Below, piece after piece: positions 34,204 to 42,637 of a DNA stretch of 64,000 nucleotides. The stretch covers positions 1 through 64,000 of the forward strand of contig CALWSL010000004.1 of assembly GCA_944384205.1 (NCBI GenBank), written 5' to 3'. The notes under the pieces were generated by a model. The model was given only the letters and a program-made list of their open reading frames with translations, did not search any database and had not been told where the DNA came from. How positions within the stretch are numbered: position 1 is the stretch's first letter; each line of letters opens with the position of its first letter. The DNA comes from an uncultured Acetatifactor sp. (GTDB lineage Bacteria; Bacillota; Clostridia; Lachnospirales; Lachnospiraceae). A program made the position numbers and the translations under genes.

Positions 34204-35049
34204 ATGCACATTTTACTTCATATGATAGAACACACTTTAATTGACAGTGTAAAACTGGTTCCTTTTTTATTCCTGACCTATCTTGCGATGGAATATTTGG
34301 AACATAAGACGGGAGACAAGACCCGGAAAATCGTGAAAAAAGCAGGAAAGTGGGGACCTTTCATCGGCGGAATTGCAGGAGTGATACCCCAGTGTGGATT
34401 TTCAGCGGCAGCATCGAACCTGTATGCAGGCAGAGTTATCACAATGGGAACATTACTTTCCATTTATCTGTCAACCTCAGATGAGATGCTTCCCATTTTA
34501 ATATCAGAAAAAGCGCCTGTTTCGTTGATTGCCAGAATCTTGTTGGCAAAGGTACTGATTGGTACCGCAGCGGGACTGCTGGTGGATATTTTTATGCGAG
34601 GCAAAGAGGAGGAACATAATCACATACATGAACTTTGCGAGCATGAGCATTGTCACTGTGAAGATGGAATTTTTCGCTCTGCAGTGAGACATACCCTTCA
34701 AATTACCTTTTTTATTCTTGTAATTACCTTTGTCTTGAATCTGATTCTGGAGTTTGGAGGCGAGGAAGCACTGGCAAATCTGGTACTGAACCGCCCTGTA
34801 TTGGGACCTGTTCTGGCAGGAATTGTAGGTTTGATTCCTAACTGCGCTTCCTCCGTGGCAATTACCCAGTTGTATTTGCAGGGCGCCATGAGTGTGGGAG
34901 CGATGATGTCGGGACTGCTTGTAGGCGCAGGTGTAGGAGTGCTTGTACTGTTCCGTGTCAATCATGACAAAAAGGAAAATTTTAAAATTTTGGGACTTTT
35001 ATATTTTATTGGTGTGCTGTCGGGTATTGTGATAGAATTGATAGTATGA
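34204..35049 (+). CDS. Putative metal/arsenic efflux permease
   Basis: 281 residues from ATG 34204 (AGGAAAGG upstream) with about eight to ten helices arranged as two similar halves: GGIAGVIPQCGFSAAASNLYAGR and AGIVGLIPNCASSVAITQLYLQG (each shown over its motif IPQCGFSAA / IPNCASSVA). The middle loop is His/Glu-rich (HNHIHELCEHEHCHC), a likely metal-binding segment. This matches the putative permeases annotated as arsenic or manganese efflux (ArsP_2-like). It overlaps the Fur-family gene by 4 nt, so zinc or another divalent metal is a good candidate substrate. Confidence 0.75.
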   Translation: MHILLHMIEHTLIDSVKLVPFLFLTYLAMEYLEHKTGDKTRKIVKKAGKWGPFIGGIAGVIPQCGFSAAASNLYAGRVITMGTLLSIYLSTSDEMLPILISEKAPVSLIARILLAKVLIGTAAGLLVDIFMRGKEEEHNHIHELCEHEHCHCEDGIFRSAVRHTLQITFFILVITFVLNLILEFGGEEALANLVLNRPVLGPVLAGIVGLIPNCASSVAITQLYLQGAMSVGAMMSGLLVGAGVGVLVLFRVNHDKKENFKILGLLYFIGVLSGIVIELIV

Positions 35050-35513
35050 GGATAGGGAAAGGACTTGGTAGAATGAAAAGCGGAGCGGTGCAGGGCGAAT
35101 TGCAATATCCGCAGGGAATCAAATGGACGAAGCAACGAAAATGTGTGTACGCGATATTGTGGCAGGCTACGGAACCGCTGAGTGCGGTGCAGATTTACAA
35201 TCGTGTGGACAAGGATGAAACGGAAGGAATGTATGCCGTATCCACAATTTACCGGATTCTTGCCGCCTTTGAGGAAAAGGGACTGGTGAACAAAACCACA
35301 TGGATGGGCGACGGTACTGTAGTTTATGAGCTGAACCGGGGAGAGCATACGCACTATGCGGTATGCCTTGCCTGCCATAAACGGATTGCGCTGCAAAACT
35401 GTCCGTTTGCCCATGTGCATCTGGAGCAGGAAACGACAGATTTTACCGTTACAGCACATAAACTGGAGCTTTATGGGTATTGTAAGGATTGTAAAAAATC
35501 TCAGGAGGAATAG
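35046..35513 (+). CDS. Fur-family metal regulator (Zur-like)
   Basis: 155 residues (possibly starting at ATG 35073). Winged helix around GIKWTKQRKCVYAILW and VSTIYRILAAFEEKGLV; metal region HTHYAVCLACHKRIALQNCPF and YGYCKDCKK giving two CxxC zinc pairs. Resembles Zur more than PerR because the sensing loop lacks the PerR Asp pattern. Overlap with the permease gene and the dyad at 34.1 kb suggest control of metal transport. Confidence 0.8.
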   Translation: MRIGKGLGRMKSGAVQGELQYPQGIKWTKQRKCVYAILWQATEPLSAVQIYNRVDKDETEGMYAVSTIYRILAAFEEKGLVNKTTWMGDGTVVYELNRGEHTHYAVCLACHKRIALQNCPFAHVHLEQETTDFTVTAHKLELYGYCKDCKKSQEE

Positions 35514-35516
35514 GTT

Positions 35517-36542
35517 ATGAAGGTGCTTTTTATCGGGGGTACGGGAACAATCAGTATGGCAATTACCAGAAAGGCAGCAGCGGAGGGGCATGAGCTTTTT
35601 TTACTGAATCGCGGAAAGCGAAAAGTAGAAGGACTGAATGGCGTTACTTATCTGACTGCCGATATCAATCAGGAGGAAGAAAAAGTAAAAGAGCTGATTG
35701 CAGATATGCAGTTTGATGTAGTGGCAGATTTTATTGCGTTTACGCCCGACCAGCTGGAAAGGGACTACCGTCTTTTCTGTGGTAAGACCAGACAGTTTAT
35801 TTATATCAGCTCTGCGTCTGCTTATCAAAAGCCTGCATCTGACTATCGGATTACCGAAGGAACCCCTTTGGCAAATCCCTACTGGGAATATTCCCGCAAT
35901 AAGATTGCCTGCGAGGATTATCTGATGAAGCTTTACCGGAAAGAACAGTTTCCGGTTACAATTGTGAGACCCAGCCATACCTATGATGAGCGCAGTATTC
36001 CGATGGGACTTCACGGTGACAAAGGAAGCTGGCAGAATGTAAAACGAATGCTGGATGGAAAGCCTGTTCTGATTCATGGGGACGGGACCTCTCTGTGGAC
36101 CATGACGCATAACAGCGATTTCGCAAAGGGATTTGTGGGTCTGATGGGAAATATTCATGCGATTGGACAAGCTGTGCAGATTACTTCTGATGAGACATTG
36201 ACGTGGAATCAGATTTATCAGACAATTGCGGATGCTTTGGGCGTGGAATTAAAGCCTTACTATGTGTCATCCGCTTTTTTGGACGGGTGCAGCCGCTATG
36301 ATTTTCGCGGTGCGCTGCTGGGAGATAAAGCAAATTCCGTAGTATTTGTAAATGACAAACTGAAAACTCTGGTTCCTGATTTCGTGGCAACAAAGCGTTT
36401 TGACCAGGGCGCCAGAGAATCCATTGCCTATCTTTTTGCCCATCCTGAGTTGCAGGTGGAGGATCCGGAATATAATGCGTGGTGCGACAAAGTGATAGAA
36501 GTACTTGAGAAGGCGAAGAAGGAGATAAAAGAGGATTTCTAG
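35517..36542 (+). CDS. NAD-dependent epimerase/dehydratase-like protein
   Basis: 341 residues, short-chain dehydrogenase-like with N-terminal GGTGTISMAI (Rossmann), YISSASAYQKP and the YxxxK-like YSRNKIACEDY at about residue 128. It begins 4 bp after the regulator stop, so it is co-transcribed. Relatives (CSP41/mRNA-binding-like epimerases) are widespread; its substrate is not evident. Confidence 0.82.
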   Translation: MKVLFIGGTGTISMAITRKAAAEGHELFLLNRGKRKVEGLNGVTYLTADINQEEEKVKELIADMQFDVVADFIAFTPDQLERDYRLFCGKTRQFIYISSASAYQKPASDYRITEGTPLANPYWEYSRNKIACEDYLMKLYRKEQFPVTIVRPSHTYDERSIPMGLHGDKGSWQNVKRMLDGKPVLIHGDGTSLWTMTHNSDFAKGFVGLMGNIHAIGQAVQITSDETLTWNQIYQTIADALGVELKPYYVSSAFLDGCSRYDFRGALLGDKANSVVFVNDKLKTLVPDFVATKRFDQGARESIAYLFAHPELQVEDPEYNAWCDKVIEVLEKAKKEIKEDF

Positions 36543-36555
36543 TCCTCTTTTTTGT
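36527..36555 (+). terminator. Terminator of metal/epimerase operon
   Basis: AAAAGAGGA and TCCTCTTTT are exact arms spanning the stop codon, followed by TT. Confidence 0.8.
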
Positions 36556-36601
36556 ATTTTTTGCAAAGTTACAAAAAATTAAAAAAATTTTAAAAAAAAG
36601 C

Positions 36602-36630
36602 TTGCATTCTACAAAACTATATAATATAAT
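36602..36630 (+). promoter_or_regulatory. tRNA-Lys promoter
   Basis: TTGCAT, 17-bp spacer, TATAAT, ending 33 bp before the mature tRNA. Confidence 0.7.
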
Positions 36631-36662
36631 AACTCTTGCGTTGTGAATAAAACAAAAGAAAT

Positions 36663-36735
36663 GCACCGCTAGCTCAGTTGGTAGAGCACCTGACTCTTAA
36701 TCAGGGTGTCCAGGGTTCGAGCCCCTGGCGGTGCA
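36663..36735 (+). tRNA. tRNA-Lys (anticodon CTT)
   Basis: Acceptor GCACCGC/GCGGTGC, D-arm GCTCAGTTGGTAGAGC, anticodon stem CCTGA/TCAGG around CTCTTAA (anticodon CTT), T-arm CAGGGTTCGAGCCCCTG, discriminator A. Unlike the tRNA-Pro, no partial copy of its 3' end was seen in the window. Confidence 0.96.
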
Positions 36736-36798
36736 CTTTAAGGACTGTTTTTGAGGACATAGGAGCCTTGGGGACGGTTCTTTTTTTGCGCGTGGCAT

Positions 36799-36928
36799 GA
36801 GCCGTGCGTATAAAAAGGCAGGGTCATTTCGAGTGAGCTCGCTCACAGAGAAATGTTCCTGCCTTTTTATACATAGGGCGAAGCCCGCGACACCGAGCAA
36901 CAATGTTGCGAGGTTGTCGGCACGGCTC
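36799..36928. repeat. Large nested inverted-repeat element
   Basis: Outer arms GAGCCGTGC/GCACGGCTC, inner arms GTATAAAAAGGCAGG/CCTGCCTTTTTATAC, and hairpins GAGTGAGCTCGCTCAC and CCGAGCAACAATGTTGCGAGG. Non-coding, about 130 bp. It occupies the gap between tRNA-Lys and the marR gene; 36929-37055 holds nothing else I can name. Confidence 0.6.
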
Positions 36929-37055
36929 TTACGGATACCATTCGTCGGATACATGCATACGAAAGAGCATGCTTAGCCAATGAATATGCTTATAAAAGTG
37001 ACTAAATGTACCATTTTGTGAACATTATGCTTACTGTCATAAATTATCATATAGA

Positions 37056-37105
37056 TTGACAAATAAAAGGTAATATGTTACTATTTTAAAAAGTAACATA
37101 TTACC
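37056..37105 (+). promoter_or_regulatory. marR promoter with 14-bp palindromic operator
   Basis: TTGACA (37056-37061), 17-bp spacer, TACTAT (37079-37084). GGTAATATGTTACT (37069-37082) and its exact reverse complement (37092-37105) surround the -10 and start site; each arm is itself nearly palindromic. This is the placement expected for MarR autorepression. Confidence 0.8.
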
Positions 37106-37120
37106 GGAATGGAGACAAAG

Positions 37121-37591
37121 ATGAATATTAGAGAAGTGATGCAGCATGAAAATGTAGATTTCAGTGGGATAGAAACGTCCTATTTTCTTCTGGGTTTGCT
37201 TAGTGCATTTGACAATCGTTTTCAGGCGGTTGCTGATAAGCTGATAGGAGAAATCAGTTGGAAACAGTTTTTTGCGATTATATGTATCAATCTTTGTAAA
37301 GAAAGCCCGACAATAAAGGAACTGGCAGGAATCATGGGGAGCTCCCACCAAAACGTGAAACAAATTCTCTTGAAACTTGAGAAAAAAGGCTTTGTAAATA
37401 TCTCAATAGACCGGAACGATAAGAGAAAGCAAAGAGTCGAACTTACGGAAAAATGTATAGATTTCTGTAATGCAAATGACGAAAAAAGTGATAAGGCGGT
37501 TAATGCTATGTTTGATGGTATTACAGAGGAACAGCTTCGTATAACGATACAGACGATTATGCAGTTGGAAGATAATTTACAAAAGCAATAA
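37121..37591 (+). CDS. MarR-family transcriptional regulator
   Basis: 156 residues from ATG 37121 (GGAG upstream). Winged helix: SPTIKELAGIMGSSHQNVKQ and KKGFVNISIDRNDKRKQRVEL carry the MarR wing signature (DxRxxR-like). Operon with a flavodoxin gene 11 bp downstream, so it may sense a redox-active compound. Confidence 0.88.
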   Translation: MNIREVMQHENVDFSGIETSYFLLGLLSAFDNRFQAVADKLIGEISWKQFFAIICINLCKESPTIKELAGIMGSSHQNVKQILLKLEKKGFVNISIDRNDKRKQRVELTEKCIDFCNANDEKSDKAVNAMFDGITEEQLRITIQTIMQLEDNLQKQ

Positions 37592-37602
37592 GGAGATTCG
37601 TT

Positions 37603-38130
37603 ATGGAAAAGGGAATTATTTTATATCAATCAAAATATGGTGCAACTAAAAAGTACGCAGAATGGTTAAAAGAGGCGACGCAGTTTGAGTGTATGGAAAC
37701 GAAGAAGGCTGATATAAAAAAAGTTCAGGAGTATGATGTAATTATTCTTGGTGGGGGCATTTATGCCTCAGGAATTGCAGGTCTGTCTTTCTTAAAAAAG
37801 AATATTTCGTATTTAAAAAACAAGAAAATAGTAGTATTTTGTGTTGGCGCATCTCCTTATGATGAAGATGCGTTTGCAGAGGTTTATAAGCATAACTTTA
37901 AGGATGGTCTGAAAGACATGGCTTGTTTTTACTGTCGGGGAGCGTGGAATGAAGAGGAGATGTCTTTGAAAGATAGAACGCTGTGCAGGATGCTTCAGAA
38001 AGCAGTCGCCAGACAGGACCCGGCTACCTATGAACCGTGGCAAAAGGCGTTGATGTGTGCAGTGGGTCAAAAATGTGACTGGACAGACAGAAAATATATT
38101 GAACCGATATTAGAATATGTACAAGGATAA
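37603..38130 (+). CDS. Flavodoxin-domain protein
   Basis: 175 residues. YQSKYGATKKYAEWL is the FMN phosphate loop and IILGGGIYASGIAGLSFLK the second flavin loop, as in protoporphyrinogen oxidase HemG-like flavodoxins. A Cys-containing C-terminal half follows (CFYCRGAW, CAVGQKCDW). Likely an electron carrier or reductase controlled by the upstream MarR protein. Confidence 0.85.
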   Translation: MEKGIILYQSKYGATKKYAEWLKEATQFECMETKKADIKKVQEYDVIILGGGIYASGIAGLSFLKKNISYLKNKKIVVFCVGASPYDEDAFAEVYKHNFKDGLKDMACFYCRGAWNEEEMSLKDRTLCRMLQKAVARQDPATYEPWQKALMCAVGQKCDWTDRKYIEPILEYVQG

Positions 38131-38133
38131 AAT

Positions 38134-38379
38134 ATGGAAAGGATAAGCGCACAAAATAGAAGTTTTATAAATGATTTCATCCTGGAACGCTGGTATTCTA
38201 CAAAGATGATTGTACGTGGAAAAGAAATTGATATGACCACTACGGATGAATTTTTTGTTTTAGAAGATGAGAAAATAATCGGATTAATTACATATGTTGT
38301 TAGTGATGACATTTTGGAAGTCATATCACTTGACAGCTTGCGTGAAAACCAAGGAATTGGAACGGAATTACTACATTGA
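38134..38379 (+). pseudogene. Truncated GNAT acetyltransferase
   Basis: 81 residues match the first half of a GNAT N-acetyltransferase up to the acetyl-CoA loop RENQGIGTELL, then stop. Complete domains need about 60 more residues. The following 277 bp to the next gene contain no clear continuation; a 40-codon frame at 38396 lacks a ribosome binding site and similarity I can recognise. Start 4 bp after the flavodoxin stop. Confidence 0.6.
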
Positions 38380-38656
38380 AATGGATTTGTAATATATGGA
38401 GAAATTTAGAAAATTAAACTTAGAAGAATATCTGTATCAGAGTATGAGGCAGTTTCTGAATATAGTAAAAGCGATTTTGGCAGGATGGCGGGTAGGATTT
38501 GCAACTTTTTTCTGGTAAAAGTATACAAATTTTTCCATTTATATTGACAGTTATGGGTGTTTATACTAAAATCAAAGTGTGTTAAATTTCTATATTCAAC
38601 ATTCTTTTTTATTTATCATATATTTAATTACGCAGGAAATATAATGAGGTTAAAAA

Positions 38657-39034
38657 ATGTGCTTTTATATTGGTATTGAGGACTTGGCAGCGAACGCATT
38701 GATTGAGATTTTAAAAACCAAAGAAGATAATCTTAGTCAGTATACAGTAACATATGCTGAACTGGAAGACTACGGTGCCGAAGTAGTGCATTATTTAAAT
38801 AAAAAAGGCGAAAAAGCAGTTCTTATTCTGTCCAGAGAAAGTACTAGTCTTATGTTACACAATTATTCCGATTTTTTTGAAGAAAAAGAAGAGGGGACAG
38901 CTATCGCTTTAAGGGAGGGAAAGACTGTTTCTGATTTGATTGTCCGCTTTAGAACCTACCTTGCATTTGATGTAATGATGGCATTTATGGACAATGATAC
39001 AGTACAGGTACTAAAGAAGGAAAATGTGTCATAA
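38657..39034 (+). CDS. Small conserved-looking protein, partner of HD hydrolase
   Basis: 125 residues of unknown family, mixed alpha/beta composition, no membrane segment. GAGG ribosome binding site before ATG 38657. Its end overlaps the HD-domain gene by 11 nt, so the two are translationally coupled and probably work together. The region KGEKAVLILSRESTSLML and the acidic FFEEKEEG stand out but match nothing I know. An inhibitor, specificity factor or antitoxin-like partner are all possible. Confidence 0.65.
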   Translation: MCFYIGIEDLAANALIEILKTKEDNLSQYTVTYAELEDYGAEVVHYLNKKGEKAVLILSRESTSLMLHNYSDFFEEKEEGTAIALREGKTVSDLIVRFRTYLAFDVMMAFMDNDTVQVLKKENVS

Positions 39035-40664
39035 CAAAAAATTGAAAGACCCCATATATGGTTATGTTTATATACCGGTAGAGTATATGACAGATATTAT
39101 TGATACAGCCGAATTTCAGAGATTGAGGAGAATAATGCAGACAAGCTATTCCCCTCTTTATTCGTCAGCTATTCATAATAGGTTTGTCCACTCTATTGGT
39201 GTTTTTTATTTGGGAGGAATTGCATCTAACCAGTTAGCAGAGGAAATTGTAAGAAAAGAAATTATGAAAAAAGAACAGGTGGAAAATATTGCATCTGTTT
39301 ACCGATTAGCCTGTTTGTTACATGATGTCGGGCATGCCCCTTTCTCTCATACAGGAGAGTGCTTCTACAAAAATAAAAATTTTCAATCTGTAGAATTACA
39401 TGAGAGAATTGCGGAATTAGTCGGTTCCTCGCTTTTTGCAGAAGAATTAAATAAAAAAGAAGCAGTAGCAGCGGCACCTCATGAATTAATGAGTGTAATT
39501 ATAGGAATAAAAAATTATGGAATGTTTTTAGAGACAACGGAAAACAAGGAATTTTTTGCCCGATGTATTACCGGATACAAATATGATGACGGGACTATAG
39601 AGAAACAGATAAAAAATTGTTTTATTTCTATGCTAAATTCAAAAGTTATAGATGTGGATAGATTGGATTATCTAATAAGGGATGCGTACATTACAGGATT
39701 CGAGACTGTTAATATAGATTACCGCAGATTATTAAATGCTTTGACGGTAGTTTGTCATAATAATAAATTTGAAATTGCATATAAAAAGGATGCCCTGAGT
39801 ATTATAGAAAATGTAGTGTATGCTCATGATGCTGAAAAAAAGTGGATTCAGAATCATCCGGTTGTGTTATACGAAGCGTATATCATAAAGCATATTATCA
39901 TGAATCTTAATGAAAAACTTAATACGGAAAATAAACGGTTGTTTTCAGAAGAAGCATTAAGCCGGGAGGGGATTGTATTGAATAAGAAAGTAAAAGTTTC
40001 TCTTCTTTGCGATGATGATATCGTATATCTCTATAAGAATATGTTTTCTGACGATCTTAGTTTAGAATATTTGAATAGGCAAAACAGAAGACATCCGATA
40101 TGGAAATCAGAAGCAGAATATATGGGATATATAGATGGTTTGGGTGGAGAACAATTAAACGAGATTTTTGATCAGTATATAGCCACAATGACAAAAGGCG
40201 AATTTAAGGATATCCCGTCATTTACTGTCATAGATGAAACTTATATCAAAAAGATTAAGAAAGAACTCACCAAGGCGAAAGCAGAAATGAAAGCAGCAGG
40301 GGGAGATACTAGAAAAGAAGAATCTGTGCAGAATAATATTCAGGGAATAAAAAGAAGGATGGCTTTTTGCTTAAGATTGCAAAAGTTTGCTAATGAGAAT
40401 AATATGGATTGTGATTTTGTATTATTAAAAGCCGACATATTTAACAGTAATTTTTCCAAGGAATACTTGGGCAAGACATTGATAGTTTTTAAAGATGGAA
40501 AAACGGAAAATGTTTATCCTATTATTAAAGTATGCAGTACTCTGAAAGCCGAAAAAATGGATGGAGATATGTTTTATATTTTCTGTCGGAAAAAGAAAGA
40601 CACAAAAATAGAAGGAATAAAAGAGTTTTGTAAACGTCTTTATTTAGATACAGTGGGAGCATAG
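39024..40664 (+). CDS. HD-domain phosphohydrolase (SAMHD1/dGTPase-like)
   Basis: 546 residues. N-terminal motif DPIYGYVYIPVEYMTDIIDT and FQRLRRIMQTS are typical of SAMHD1-like dNTP triphosphohydrolases. Metal/catalytic HD residues: HNRFVHSIG, LLHDVGHAPFSHTGE and DRLDYLIRDAY. The C-terminal half (about 330-546) is less conserved and contains a Lys/Glu coiled segment. It would split dNTPs into nucleosides and triphosphate. Context in an accessory region suggests nucleotide depletion during phage attack, but housekeeping dNTP control is also possible. Confidence 0.82.
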   Translation: MCHNKKLKDPIYGYVYIPVEYMTDIIDTAEFQRLRRIMQTSYSPLYSSAIHNRFVHSIGVFYLGGIASNQLAEEIVRKEIMKKEQVENIASVYRLACLLHDVGHAPFSHTGECFYKNKNFQSVELHERIAELVGSSLFAEELNKKEAVAAAPHELMSVIIGIKNYGMFLETTENKEFFARCITGYKYDDGTIEKQIKNCFISMLNSKVIDVDRLDYLIRDAYITGFETVNIDYRRLLNALTVVCHNNKFEIAYKKDALSIIENVVYAHDAEKKWIQNHPVVLYEAYIIKHIIMNLNEKLNTENKRLFSEEALSREGIVLNKKVKVSLLCDDDIVYLYKNMFSDDLSLEYLNRQNRRHPIWKSEAEYMGYIDGLGGEQLNEIFDQYIATMTKGEFKDIPSFTVIDETYIKKIKKELTKAKAEMKAAGGDTRKEESVQNNIQGIKRRMAFCLRLQKFANENNMDCDFVLLKADIFNSNFSKEYLGKTLIVFKDGKTENVYPIIKVCSTLKAEKMDGDMFYIFCRKKKDTKIEGIKEFCKRLYLDTVGA

Positions 40665-40693
40665 GAGGAATGAAGGAGAGGGGAGATGAAGAT

Positions 40694-40725
40694 AAGTGTG
40701 TAAGTTCCCGGAAACCTACACACTT
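40694..40725. terminator. Bidirectional terminator
   Basis: AAGTGTGTAAG and CCTACACACTT form a stem between the convergent HD-protein and macrodomain genes, with TTTATA on one side and TTATC on the other. Confidence 0.7.
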
Positions 40726-40729
40726 TATA

Positions 40730-41566
40730 TTATACTCCCAGCCCTAATTTTTCCCGGTAGATTTCTCTGTCGCCATCCTGAAACACATTAAAAATAATGC
40801 GTTCCATATGATTAGAATTATTTTTTAAAAAATCCGATACAGTTTCCAGAGCAATTCCTGCCGCCTCGTCGTTCGGGAAATGAAATTCCCCCGTTGAAAT
40901 ACAGCAGAAAGCAACGGACGTTATCTTATTCTCTACGCAGCATTTCAAAATGTTTTCATAGCAGCTTCTAAGATCCTGACGATGTTGATTATTTAAAGCG
41001 CCATATACAATGGGTCCGACTGTATGAATGATATATTCACAGGGAAGATTGTAAGCGTTTGTCAGGGTAGCGGTGCCGATGGGTTCTTCGTATTGCCTGC
41101 CATAACGAAGCCGCCTCTGGTTCATAATATGGTTACATTTCGCTCTAAGCTGCATTCCGGCAGCGCTGTGAATCGCATTATCAATACATCCGTGACATGG
41201 AACGAAACATCCTAACATCTGTGAATTGGCTGCATTTACAATTGCACCCACTTCCAATCTCGTGATATCTCCCTGCCAGAGTGATATTTTTTCTGCAAAA
41301 GGGAAGCTGCTGCCATATTGTTCCTTTATCGTTGGAATATCCGACAAAGCTACAATACCCTTTTCCGAAAGCTCCTCCTTTAAATAATCGTCCTGAATAC
41401 TTAAAAGTTCCTTTGATAAATTTCCCGGCATACGGATATTCATAAGGGAACGAATTGCTTTTTTCTTTTCCGACAGACTGTATTTATCGGTCTTAAGGTT
41501 TTTGTATTCCTTGGAATCTTCTATTAGTTTATCCAGAAAAATGTCGATTCTATCACTTGCATTCAT
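40730..41566 (-). CDS. Zinc-type macrodomain ADP-ribosyl hydrolase
   Basis: 278 residues. Helical N-terminal part (1-90) precedes a macrodomain with WQGDITRLEVGAIVNAANSQ, then GCFVPCHGCIDNAIHSAAG, whose Cys/His residues are the zinc ligands of Zn-macrodomains, and FCCISTGEFHFPNDEAA. Such enzymes remove ADP-ribose from proteins modified by the adjacent sirtuin type. ATG 41566 directly follows the stop of the sirtuin gene. Confidence 0.9.
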   Translation of the reverse strand: MNASDRIDIFLDKLIEDSKEYKNLKTDKYSLSEKKKAIRSLMNIRMPGNLSKELLSIQDDYLKEELSEKGIVALSDIPTIKEQYGSSFPFAEKISLWQGDITRLEVGAIVNAANSQMLGCFVPCHGCIDNAIHSAAGMQLRAKCNHIMNQRRLRYGRQYEEPIGTATLTNAYNLPCEYIIHTVGPIVYGALNNQHRQDLRSCYENILKCCVENKITSVAFCCISTGEFHFPNDEAAGIALETVSDFLKNNSNHMERIIFNVFQDGDREIYREKLGLGV

Positions 41567-42520
41567 TTAGGACACCAGCTTTCCTTTCCATTCCGTAAAT
41601 AAATCGGATACCGTTTTTGCCATATCTGCGTTAATTCCGATTGCTCTGTTTCCAAAGCTTTCAGGTACGACAGCTTCATTCAGGTTAAGGCGGATGAGTG
41701 ACAGATTATTGTGTTCCCGCACCATTTTTTCAAATGGGAAACGAATGATAACAGGGGTATTGAAGCCCACGCCCAATTCCAATAAGACCCCTTTTTTGTT
41801 CTGCATTTTTTCAAGGAAGTCACCATATCGACCTGCTGCCGCATGCCAGTTTTCATCCTCTACAAAATACTGATCACAGCGCAGGTGCATTGTCATATTA
41901 CCGCCGCATACCGGACATTTGGGAACCATATACGAGGGAATCAGACAATCCTTTCTTGCCTGATCCATTTGACGAAACATCTCTTCGGCATCATATATTT
42001 TTTGATGACAGCCTGTTTCACATTGTATCTTTCCATAATCTCCCTGTGTAGCAAAAATGCGGTTGCTGTCAAAACCAGCCTTAAAAAATTGATGATCCAC
42101 ATTGGTTGTCAGAACAAAATAATCCTTTTCTCTTACCAGCTCATAAAGCTGTTTGTATAGAGGCAGAGCTGGCGGCAGAAAGCGGTTTATCATGCTGTGC
42201 TTTGACCAATAACCCCATTTGGCTTCCTGTGTAGGAAACGGAAAAAAACCGGCGCTATACATGTCCGTCATATACATAGAACCATATTTTTCAATAAATT
42301 CGCCAAAGTTATCTGTAAAACGTGCGCCACTATAGGTAAGTCCGGCTGCTGCGGATGCTCCGGCGCCTGCCCCAATCAGTACAATTTCAGCATTCTCCAA
42401 AAGTTCCACAGCATGATGAATCTGTTCCTCATAAGGGATTTTTTGAAAAATATAATCCCTCGCAGGAGTACCATCTAGAAACTGTGTCCAATTTACTTTT
42501 CCTTTCTGAATTTTTTTCAT
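41567..42520 (-). CDS. Class M sirtuin (SirTM), protein ADP-ribosyltransferase
   Basis: 317 residues. NAD-binding GAGAGASAAAGLTYSGARF, TTNVDHQFFKAGF, and FATQGDYG, where the usual sirtuin catalytic His-Gly is Gln-Gly; that replacement is a hallmark of class M. A zinc site is given by CETGC and CPVCGG. Known SirTM proteins ADP-ribosylate lipoylated GcvH-L next to them; no GcvH-L or LplA gene is in this window, so the target here is open. AT-rich upstream promoter; co-transcribed with the macrodomain. Confidence 0.88.
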   Translation of the reverse strand: MKKIQKGKVNWTQFLDGTPARDYIFQKIPYEEQIHHAVELLENAEIVLIGAGAGASAAAGLTYSGARFTDNFGEFIEKYGSMYMTDMYSAGFFPFPTQEAKWGYWSKHSMINRFLPPALPLYKQLYELVREKDYFVLTTNVDHQFFKAGFDSNRIFATQGDYGKIQCETGCHQKIYDAEEMFRQMDQARKDCLIPSYMVPKCPVCGGNMTMHLRCDQYFVEDENWHAAAGRYGDFLEKMQNKKGVLLELGVGFNTPVIIRFPFEKMVREHNNLSLIRLNLNEAVVPESFGNRAIGINADMAKTVSDLFTEWKGKLVS

Positions 42521-42570
42521 AATTCACCGACCTCTTTTTGTTTTGATGTAAACTCTTATGTTACAACAAA

Positions 42571-42599
42571 ATAATAGCACTGGTTGGTTGTAATGTCAA
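42571..42599 (-). promoter_or_regulatory. SirTM/macrodomain promoter with dyad
   Basis: Minus strand TTGACA (42599-42594), 17-bp spacer, TATTAT (42576-42571). The -35 is inside a dyad TTGTAA-9 bp-TTACAA (minus strand), a possible operator. Confidence 0.65.
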
Positions 42600-42637
42600 T
42601 AGTTACAAAGCAAATTGATAGTATGGAGCAGAGATTA

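Noticed and set aside
38396-38518. 40-codon frame after the GNAT fragment
   Set aside because: No ribosome binding site and no recognisable similarity; probably degraded DNA.
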